6,726 bases of DNA from an uncultured Erysipelotrichaceae bacterium (GTDB taxonomy: Bacteria > Bacillota_I > Bacilli_A > RF39 > UBA660), in assembly GCA_902782915.1 (NCBI GenBank), contig CACZOV010000006.1, positions 1-6,726 of the forward strand, given 5' to 3'. Of this stretch, positions 1-4,207 are shown piece after piece; the stretch's first letter is position 1; each line of letters opens with the position of its first letter. Below the pieces are notes generated by a model. It saw only the letters and a program-made list of their open reading frames with translations. It searched no databases and had not been told where the DNA came from. The position numbers and the translations under genes are program-made.

Positions 1-58
1 AAGAACAACGTCTCCACGTGTATCAACAACCTTGCACATCTAAGCAATCAAACACGAT
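1..58 (-). other. GC-rich transcript start, structured leader RNA or gene start, cut by window edge
   Basis: Downstream of the leftward promoter at 63-91, bases 1-60 hold about 42% G+C by count (25 of 60), far above the surrounding AT-rich DNA. Transcription should start near 55-58. The stretch contains short complementary pieces on the minus strand (CGTGT at 55-51 with ACACG further on; TTGC with GCAA), compatible with a folded leader such as a ribosomal-protein leader or another structured RNA. An ATG at 39-37 opens a reading frame of 13 codons to the edge (MCKVVDTRGDVVL), but it has no Shine-Dalgarno sequence and a TAG lies directly in front of it. I do not recognise the RNA or the peptide. 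The base composition and strong promoter are seen; the RNA interpretation is inference. Confidence 0.35.
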
Positions 59-62
59 AGAT

Positions 63-91
63 ATTTTAACATAGCAAATTGCTAAAATCAA
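63..91 (-). promoter_or_regulatory. Strong sigma-A-type promoter facing left, with dyad in the spacer
   Basis: On the minus strand a -35 TTGATT (91-86) and a -10 TAAAAT (68-63) are separated by exactly 17 bases, and TGT directly before the -10 makes it an extended -10. Upstream of the -35, A-tracts at 95-101, 104-109, 115-120 and 125-130 form a likely UP element. The spacer holds the dyad TAGCAAATTGCTA (72-84), two 6-base arms around one central base, a possible repressor operator. It drives the GC-rich stretch leaving the window on the left. Confidence 0.6.
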
Positions 92-130
92 GCATTTTTT
101 TAGTTTTTTATAAGTTTTTTGCTATTTTTT

Positions 131-173
131 CGAAAAATAAAATAAAAGAGTGCCTCAAAAGCAATCTTTTATT
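131..173 (-). terminator. Rho-independent terminator of the four-helix membrane protein gene
   Basis: On the minus strand AATAAAAGA (173-165) pairs with TCTTTTATT (149-141); one mismatch follows and then TGC pairs with GCA, closing a loop of about seven bases. The hairpin is followed by TTATTTTTC. It lies just after the stop codon of the gene at 181-522. Confidence 0.7.
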
Positions 174-180
174 TCTATTA

Positions 181-522
181 TTACTTATTAAAGGTCTTTT
201 TACAAGCTAAATATGTGAGACCAATATTTAAAATAATTCCTATTACATATCCTATATAATAAGCAAAATCGTGATTTGTGGTTACAATCAAAGATAAAAC
301 TGTATTAACCAAATAACATCCACCATATATATAAAGGTAAGTAATTCCACGTCCTCTAATCAAATAAATTAAACCGTATAATTCACCTATACACATAAAG
401 GCAGATATTAAATACATAATACCATTTTTAGTAGCCATTAAATTTGTAACTATTCCAAGTGTTGCTAAAACCATCAAAAAAATTAACCATATTTTACCTA
501 TTATAGAAATTTTATTTGACAT
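181..522 (-). CDS. Small four-helix integral membrane protein, unknown function
   Basis: This 113-residue protein is not one I recognise. It has four hydrophobic segments at about residues 11-30, 35-55, 60-82 and 86-107, joined by short polar turns (ATKN, RGRG, TTNHD) and ending in a basic tail (CKKTFNK), so it should be a polytopic cytoplasmic-membrane protein with nearly no soluble part. There is no signal peptide, no lipobox and no obvious catalytic or transport motif. The start is supported by AAAGGAGG (534-527) four bases before the ATG. It appears to be transcribed alone: it has its own promoter (540-568) and terminator (131-173). Codon use is AT-rich like the rest of the window. A real gene is likely; any function would be a guess. 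Confidence 0.8.
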   Translation of the reverse strand: MSNKISIIGKIWLIFLMVLATLGIVTNLMATKNGIMYLISAFMCIGELYGLIYLIRGRGITYLYIYGGCYLVNTVLSLIVTTNHDFAYYIGYVIGIILNIGLTYLACKKTFNK

Positions 523-539
523 ACATCCTCCTTTATTTT

Positions 540-600
540 ATTTTAGAACAAAATAAATTTTTTTTCAATTTTTTTAAGCATTTTTTTATTTTTTTATTGC
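540..600 (-). promoter_or_regulatory. Sigma-A promoter with A-tract upstream region for the membrane protein gene
   Basis: On the minus strand TTGAAA (568-563) and TAAAAT (545-540) are separated by 17 bases. Upstream, plus-strand T-runs at 569-575, 581-587 and 589-595 read as A-tracts at roughly helical spacing and resemble an UP element or bent DNA. The predicted start near 533 falls at the edge of the ribosome binding site (534-527), so the mRNA leader would be only about 11 bases. This accounts for the gene-free stretch 523-600. Confidence 0.55.
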
Positions 601-629
601 AACAACAAAAAAGAGATCAAAAGATCTCT
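601..629 (-). terminator. Rho-independent terminator of the tiny membrane protein pair
   Basis: On the minus strand AGAGATC (629-623), loop TTTT, GATCTCT (618-612) form a perfect seven-base-pair stem followed by a T-run (TTTTTGTTGTT). The stem begins within the TAG stop codon (630-628) of the gene at 628-756, so it belongs to that transcript. Confidence 0.85.
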
Positions 630-756
630 AGCAATAATTTCTACATTTACTTCCAAGTATAATTGCAAGTAAAATATATAAAACAACAATGATTAAAAAT
701 CCATTGTCACTGTTTCCACCCTTAGAATAAGAAACAGATTCATTACCTTGATTCAT
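628..756 (-). CDS. Tiny YjcZ-like sporulation membrane protein (42 aa)
   Basis: This 42-residue gene reads ATG at 756-754 to TAG at 630-628. The N-terminal half is polar and rich in Gly, Ser and Asn (MNQGNESVSYSKGGNSDNG); residues 20-35 form one membrane helix, FLIIVVLYILLAIILG, followed by a short tail with two cysteines (SKCRNYC). The helix closely resembles the FALIVVLFILLIIVG core of the YjcZ family of tiny sporulation proteins in Bacilli, including a glycine-rich stretch before it. AAGGAGG (770-764) precedes the ATG by seven bases. It is the second gene of a pair: the stop of the upstream tiny gene is 15 bases away, and a perfect terminator overlaps its own stop. Family members are sporulation-associated; the molecular role is unknown. 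The cysteine-ending tail is an uncommon touch I cannot interpret. Confidence 0.8.
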   Translation of the reverse strand: MNQGNESVSYSKGGNSDNGFLIIVVLYILLAIILGSKCRNYC

Positions 757-771
757 TCTAAAACCTCCTTC

Positions 772-855
772 TTATATATAATTTCCTAGGATGATTACAA
801 GTAAAATAAATAAAACTAAAACAATAGCATAAGATGAATTATAACTATTACACAT
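772..855 (-). CDS. Tiny YjcZ-like sporulation membrane protein (27 aa)
   Basis: This 27-residue gene reads ATG at 855-853 to TAA at 774-772. After a short polar start (MCNSYNSS), residues 9-24 form a membrane helix, YAIVLVLFILLVIILG, ending in NYI. The VLFILLVIILG core matches the tiny YjcZ-type sporulation proteins, whose members are commonly 25-50 residues. It has the best ribosome binding site of the window, AAGGAGGAG (869-861), five bases before the ATG, which argues strongly that this very short frame is translated. It is first in a two-gene unit with the 42-residue homologue, and a sporulation-sigma-like promoter lies just upstream (887-914). The two proteins share the same helix pattern and probably arose by duplication. 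Localisation to a membrane in the sporulating cell or spore is inferred from the family. Confidence 0.8.
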   Translation of the reverse strand: MCNSYNSSYAIVLVLFILLVIILGNYI

Positions 856-880
856 AAATTCTCCTCCTTTTTTAATATAT

Positions 881-915
881 TCACATTATTTTATGGCATT
901 TTTTTTATTATGTGA
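881..915. repeat. Imperfect inverted repeat in the divergent intergenic region
   Basis: TCACATTAT (881-889) and ATTATGTGA (907-915) are complementary at 8 of 9 positions across a 17-base centre. The arms overlap the putative -10 and -35 of the tiny-gene promoter, so the dyad could be an operator. It could also be chance in AT-rich sequence. Confidence 0.35.
887..914 (-). promoter_or_regulatory. Putative sporulation-sigma (sigma-K-like) promoter for the tiny gene pair
   Basis: On the minus strand CATAAAATA (895-887) fits the CATAnnnTA -10 pattern of mother-cell sporulation promoters, and CACA (914-911), 15 bases upstream, fits the short mACm -35 pattern of sigma-K. The inferred start near 880 leaves a leader of about 25 bases containing the ribosome binding site at 869-861. 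I see no good TTGACA-like -35 at the right distance. In DNA this AT-rich the -10 alone is weak evidence; the nature of the genes behind it adds weight. Confidence 0.4.
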
Positions 916-947
916 GGGCTAAATATTAGAAAACTATGTAAAAAGAA

Positions 948-976
948 TTGTTTTTTTGAAATGAATTTGTTATGAT
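948..976 (+). promoter_or_regulatory. Sigma-A promoter for the prsA-like operon
   Basis: TTGTTT (948-953) and TATGAT (971-976) are separated by 17 bases, with TGT (968-970) in front of the hexamer giving an extended -10. The expected start is near 983, ahead of the ribosome binding site AAGGAGG (991-997). It is divergent from the tiny-gene promoter. Confidence 0.65.
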
Positions 977-1009
977 AATAATGTTATTTAAAGGAGGAAT
1001 ATTAGATTT

Positions 1010-1984
1010 ATGAAAAAAAAATTATTATTTGGAGTGGTTTTATTATTAACAATTGGTATGACAGGTTGTAAAAAACAAGTAAATATTACAGAGGATGACT
1101 TAGTTACATTTAATGATTCTAATTTAACTATTACAGCAAACGATTTATATAGTGAATTAAAAGAAAAATATGGAACAAGTATTCTAATTGATATGATTGA
1201 TAAAAAAATACTTGATCAAGAGTATCCTGATAGTGATGAAATAAATGAATATGTATCAGTTCAAATTAATTCAATTAAAAATTATTATAAAACAGAAGCA
1301 GAATTTTTAGAGTATATTAATAACTATGGATATAAAAATGAACAAGAGTTACAAGATTATTTCAAATTAAACTACAAAAGAAATTTAGTTGTAAAAGATT
1401 ATTTAAAAAGTTTATTAAGTGATGATGATATAAAAAAATACTATGATGAAAATATTACAGGAGACGTTACAGGAAGTCATATTTTAATTGAAGTAAATTC
1501 ATCTAATTCTATGACTGAAGATGAAAAAAGAACTGCTAAAGAAGAAGCGTTATCAAAAGCAAAAGAAGCAATTCAAAAATTAAATGATGGTGAAAGCTGG
1601 GAAAATGTTGTAAAAGAATATTCAGATGATGCTCAAACTAAGAATAATGGAGGATCTATGGGAGTATTCAATACACTAGAACTTGATGATGTAACTCGTC
1701 AAGAATATTCAAAACTTCAAATCGGAAAATACTCTGAAAATCCAGTTGAAACAGAATATGGATATGAAATTTTCATGAAAGTCGAAGAAAAAGAAAAACC
1801 TGAATTATCAACCGTTAAATCTAAAATTATTGAACTACTTTCAAATGAAAAACTAACAGCCGATTCAAAATTACAATATAAAGGATTAATAGCTAATCGT
1901 GAAAAATATGGATTTTCTATTCTTGATGAAGATTTAGAAGTATACTATGAAAATACAATGAATAATTTACTTAGAAGTGAATAA
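1010..1984 (+). CDS. prsA: PrsA-like foldase lipoprotein (parvulin-type peptidyl-prolyl isomerase)
   Basis: This is a membrane-anchored extracytoplasmic chaperone that helps exported proteins fold after Sec translocation. Residues 1-19 are a lipoprotein signal (MKKK, hydrophobic core, MTG) with the lipidation cysteine at C20. A charged helical N-terminal domain follows (about 25-150), with PrsA/SurA-like stretches such as LIDMIDKKILDQEY and YLKSLLSDDDIKKYY. The parvulin domain spans about 153-260: GSHILIEV with H157, KEYSDDAQTKNNGGSMGVF around 214-218, and YGYEIF at 250-255. The C-terminal helices run to 324. Length is slightly above the usual 280-310. AAGGAGG (991-997) lies 12 bases before the ATG, rather far, but the lipoprotein signal fixes this start. 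The second conserved histidine of parvulins (GYHII) is glutamate here (E253), so isomerase activity may be reduced and the chaperone role may dominate. It is first in a two-gene unit with the gene at 2013. Confidence 0.88.
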   Translation: MKKKLLFGVVLLLTIGMTGCKKQVNITEDDLVTFNDSNLTITANDLYSELKEKYGTSILIDMIDKKILDQEYPDSDEINEYVSVQINSIKNYYKTEAEFLEYINNYGYKNEQELQDYFKLNYKRNLVVKDYLKSLLSDDDIKKYYDENITGDVTGSHILIEVNSSNSMTEDEKRTAKEEALSKAKEAIQKLNDGESWENVVKEYSDDAQTKNNGGSMGVFNTLELDDVTRQEYSKLQIGKYSENPVETEYGYEIFMKVEEKEKPELSTVKSKIIELLSNEKLTADSKLQYKGLIANREKYGFSILDEDLEVYYENTMNNLLRSE

Positions 1985-1998
1985 TCTCACTTCTTTTC
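1973..1998 (+). terminator. Hairpin between prsA and the next gene, possible partial terminator
   Basis: AGAAGTGA (1973-1980) pairs with TCACTTCT (1987-1994) around a six-base loop, followed only by TTTC. It spans the prsA stop codon. The short U-run suggests incomplete termination or mRNA 3'-end protection, lowering expression of the downstream gene relative to prsA, which has no visible promoter of its own. Confidence 0.5.
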
Positions 1999-2012
1999 TA
2001 TAGGAGGTAACA

Positions 2013-2747
2013 ATGGAATATACATACAAAGAATATGAAATATTAACTAAAAAAGAAATTGGAGAAACCAGAATTGTAACTATAAGTGATTTAAATTGGA
2101 ATCAAGAATTAACAAAAACAGATATTCAAGATTTAATTGTTAGAATAAATGACACATTACCAAAATATATTTTCTTATTAGGTGGAATAACATCATATAA
2201 TAATTTGGAAGAAAAAGAATTTCAAAAACATCTAGACTATTTTTTACAACTTCTATCATCTATTGGTAAAGCATATTTAGTATTTGGAAATCTAGACTAT
2301 AAACTTGAAGAATCAAAGAAAAACTATTTTGTCACCCTTGATAACCTTTTAAAATTTTATAATAAAGAACCAATTACAACTATTCACAATTATATATCTT
2401 TAGATAATAATGTTAATATAGTAGGTTTTAATAAAATACCATCTACTTATCACGATGTTCACGAAGCAAAAAAAGAAATTCAAAGTTTAATTGCTAAAAT
2501 TAATAGTGTAATTGATCAAGATAAATTTAATATCTTAATTACCCATTCAAACATAAATATTTTAAAACTTGAAAGATCTATATTAGAAACTTTTGATCTT
2601 ATCTTAACAACTGATCATAAAATAACTCCTAAAAAAAGACTAAGATCAAAAGAAAACCAAACAATTCAATTAGAAAATTCCATTATCGAAAATGGAGGAA
2701 TTCATTCTAAAGGAGAATTAGATTTCATTAAAATTAAGCATATATAA
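2013..2747 (+). CDS. Degenerate calcineurin-like metallophosphoesterase, predicted pseudoenzyme
   Basis: The 244-residue protein follows the order of a calcineurin-like phosphoesterase but with most metal ligands replaced. Motif I (DxH) reads TISDLNWN with D26 kept and H replaced by N28. Motif II (GD) reads FLLGGIT, with G58 in place of Asp. Motif III (GNH[DE]) reads VFGNLDY, with L94 in place of the catalytic His. Motif IV keeps its His (ILITHSN, H178). Motif V (GHxH) reads LILTTDHK at 197-203, with both histidines displaced. The ending (NGGIHSKGELDFIKI) resembles the last strands of the fold. There is no signal peptide or membrane helix, so it should be cytosolic. AGGAGG (2002-2007) sits five bases before the ATG. 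The frame is intact and codon use is normal, so it is a maintained gene, not a decaying one. Catalysis is unlikely; a binding or regulatory role is possible. The family assignment rests on motif spacing read by eye. Confidence 0.7.
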   Translation: MEYTYKEYEILTKKEIGETRIVTISDLNWNQELTKTDIQDLIVRINDTLPKYIFLLGGITSYNNLEEKEFQKHLDYFLQLLSSIGKAYLVFGNLDYKLEESKKNYFVTLDNLLKFYNKEPITTIHNYISLDNNVNIVGFNKIPSTYHDVHEAKKEIQSLIAKINSVIDQDKFNILITHSNINILKLERSILETFDLILTTDHKITPKKRLRSKENQTIQLENSIIENGGIHSKGELDFIKIKHI

Positions 2748-2780
2748 AAAGACCTAAGATTTATTTCTTAGGTTTTTTTG
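2745..2780. terminator. Bidirectional terminator between convergent genes
   Basis: ACCTAAGA (2752-2759) and TCTTAGGT (2766-2773) form a perfect eight-base-pair stem with a six-base loop. A T-run (2773-2779) follows on the plus strand and an A-run (2746-2750) precedes it, giving a U-tract for minus-strand transcripts too. It serves the pseudo-phosphoesterase gene from the left and the lipid kinase gene from the right. Confidence 0.88.
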
Positions 2781-2788
2781 ACTTTAAT

Positions 2789-3706
2789 CTAGTTATTTAT
2801 AAATAATTTTTTGATGTTCTTCTTTGGTATTTTTAACTTTATGTGCCTAATAAGTTCTATTTTATAATCATCTGTATCCTGTTTAAATTTTTCTCCATCT
2901 GTACACCAAGCTTTTGATTTATCTCTAAACTTTATATTTAATTTGCTACATTTATATGTCTCAACTCCATTTACATTTTCTAAATGATTAGTTTTTAAAT
3001 TATAAAATGCCTTTAATATATCTATTTTTTTATCTAAACTACAAAGCATTACTTCAAATCTATTATCATCTAATTTCATTTCTCTATAAAAATTATTAAT
3101 TCCAGCAATCCTATTTGCATTAGAAATAATTATAAAAGTATATTTTCCTTCATGTTTTACTCCATCCGTTGTAAATTCAATTTCATATTTAGGAATCTTT
3201 TGAAAAATTCCTTTTAAAACTTCTAATACATAAGCAAAATAGCCAATTCGCATTTTTAATTCCCTTGGAGTTTGATAAGGGATTTCCATAAATTTACCAT
3301 ATGAAGCAACATATGTAAAAGCATGTTTATTTATAAGACCAACATCTATTTCTTTTGTTGTACCAGTAAGAATTAATTTTAAATTAGTATACAAATTATT
3401 TCCAAGTCCATACATATGACCAATATCATTTGTTGTACCTACTGGAAGATGTGATAAAACCAATTGCTTTTTTCTTTCTAAATTACCATTCATTACTTCC
3501 GAAAATGTTCCATCTCCACCCATAGAAATTATCAAATCAATATCATCATCTAAACTCTTTATAATTTCTGTTGCATGTCCCCTGTAATTTGTAAAAATAA
3601 TTTCTGATTCATAACCATATTGTTTTAAAATATTTTCTAATTTACTTTTATTATTCTTACTAAATCCTCTTCCACTTTTAGGATTTATTATAATAACACA
3701 CTTCAT
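2789..3706 (-). CDS. Diacylglycerol kinase family lipid kinase (DgkB/YegS/BmrU type)
   Basis: A soluble, ATP-dependent lipid kinase of the DAGK catalytic-domain superfamily. In Firmicutes the best known member, DgkB, phosphorylates diacylglycerol released by lipoteichoic acid synthesis back to phosphatidic acid. Visible motifs: NPKSGRG (8-14) in the first strand and loop, GGDGTFSEVMNG (63-74) as the nucleotide-binding signature, PVGTTNDIG (88-96) corresponding to the usual P-GT-ND, and TDGE (269-272) with the conserved acidic E272 near the C-terminus. Length 305 matches DgkB (about 300). The tail is strongly basic (KLKIPKKNIKKLF), suited to binding acidic lipids at the membrane surface. The start has a modest site, GGTAGGG (3717-3711), four bases before the ATG. 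It is last in the minus-strand cluster, 26 bases after spoVIF. The substrate cannot be fixed from sequence because paralogues such as BmrU or YegS types share these motifs, so I give no symbol. Confidence 0.88.
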   Translation of the reverse strand: MKCVIIINPKSGRGFSKNNKSKLENILKQYGYESEIIFTNYRGHATEIIKSLDDDIDLIISMGGDGTFSEVMNGNLERKKQLVLSHLPVGTTNDIGHMYGLGNNLYTNLKLILTGTTKEIDVGLINKHAFTYVASYGKFMEIPYQTPRELKMRIGYFAYVLEVLKGIFQKIPKYEIEFTTDGVKHEGKYTFIIISNANRIAGINNFYREMKLDDNRFEVMLCSLDKKIDILKAFYNLKTNHLENVNGVETYKCSKLNIKFRDKSKAWCTDGEKFKQDTDDYKIELIRHIKLKIPKKNIKKLFINN

Positions 3707-3732
3707 AAAACCCTACCATTTCTTTAAAAAAT

Positions 3733-3969
3733 TTACCATTTATTTTCTATATTTTTAGGTATTTTATCATCTTTAATAGCTTTAATTATTTTATCTCTTT
3801 TCTCAATTGAAATATCACGTCCTGTCATATAAGAAAGTTCATCAATTACTTCATTTAAAACTTTTTCATCTTTAAAATTTCCTGATTTTAACTTTTCCGC
3901 AAGACTTAAAATTGTATTCTTATTAATATTTGTTTTCTTTTCAACTTTATTAAATAAATTATCGTTCAT
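3733..3969 (-). CDS. spoVIF: Stage VI sporulation protein F (SpoVIF) homologue
   Basis: The small soluble protein matches SpoVIF (YjcC in Bacillus subtilis), a late mother-cell protein needed for spore coat assembly and spore resistance. The recognisable block is LFNKVEKKTNINKNTIL early on, then a GNFKDE segment, and DKIIKAIKDDKIPKNI near the end. It is all helical by appearance, with no membrane segment. A start at 3981 is possible, but that ATG overlaps the Shine-Dalgarno sequence; GGGAGG (3979-3974) lies four bases before the ATG at 3969, giving MNDNLFNK and 78 residues, which I prefer. The C-terminus stops soon after the IPKN motif (ENKW). It lies between a 64-residue coiled-coil gene and the lipid kinase gene on the same strand. 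A sporulation-type -10 directly upstream suggests it can be expressed apart from der. Confidence 0.82.
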   Translation of the reverse strand: MNDNLFNKVEKKTNINKNTILSLAEKLKSGNFKDEKVLNEVIDELSYMTGRDISIEKRDKIIKAIKDDKIPKNIENKW

Positions 3970-3982
3970 AAAACCTCCCATA

Positions 3983-3991
3983 TATTATATG
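3983..3991 (-). promoter_or_regulatory. Possible sporulation-sigma -10 element before spoVIF
   Basis: On the minus strand CATATAATA fits the CATAnnnTA -10 of sigma-E/sigma-K promoters. ATA at 4012-4010 could be part of a weak sigma-E-like -35 about 14 bases further on. The same bases contain TATAAT, but no sigma-A -35 lies 17 bases upstream (ATAAAG there). The start would be near 3977, inside or at the ribosome binding site, so the leader would be extremely short. Evidence is thin. Confidence 0.3.
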
Positions 3992-4012
3992 AAAAATTTT
4001 AACTTACTTTAT

Positions 4013-4207
4013 TTATTTTTTTTCTATTCTTCTTTTTAAATCTTCCCCACGTTTTGAAAATTCCTGCAAGCCTTTTATAAAATTATCTCTCTCAATCTTA
4101 TTTTCATGATATCTTTTATCAAAATTCTCAACAGCTTTTTCTAAACCTTTTTGTTCTTCTTCTAAAAAATTTCTTTCTCTTTTTAAATAATCCTTTTTTA
4201 TTATCAT
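4013..4207 (-). CDS. Small highly charged coiled-coil protein, unknown function
   Basis: This 64-residue protein is made almost entirely of Lys, Arg, Glu and Asp with spaced Leu, Phe and Ile (RNFLEEEQKGLEKAVENF, then FIKGLQEFSKRGEDLKRR), as expected for one long amphipathic helix or coiled-coil hairpin. There is no signal peptide, membrane helix or cysteine. Its ATG (4207-4205) overlaps the der stop codon as ATGA, and AGGAG (4217-4213) inside the end of der is its ribosome binding site, so translation is coupled to der. The frame ends 44 bases before the preferred spoVIF start. I do not recognise a family. Position suggests either a partner in ribosome assembly with Der or a sporulation accessory with SpoVIF; the sequence does not decide. 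Confidence 0.72.
   Translation of the reverse strand: MIIKKDYLKRERNFLEEEQKGLEKAVENFDKRYHENKIERDNFIKGLQEFSKRGEDLKRRIEKK

Noticed and set aside
1..39. Minus-strand frame starting at 39 (MCKVVDTRGDVVL)
   Set aside because: There is no Shine-Dalgarno sequence and only 13 codons are visible, so I report the region as an unidentified transcript start and not as a coding sequence.
81..101. Plus-strand terminator TGCT / AGCA followed by seven T
   Set aside because: The stem is only four base pairs, and the T-run is better explained as an A-tract of the leftward promoter's upstream region.
3970..3981. Four-residue longer N-terminus (MGGF) for SpoVIF
   Set aside because: The upstream ATG overlaps the only ribosome binding site, and the downstream ATG has proper spacing to it.
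4204..4206. TGA read as tryptophan (mycoplasma-type code)
   Set aside because: TGA ends der at the expected family length and overlaps the next start as ATGA; tryptophan is coded by TGG, for example in the gene at 181-522.
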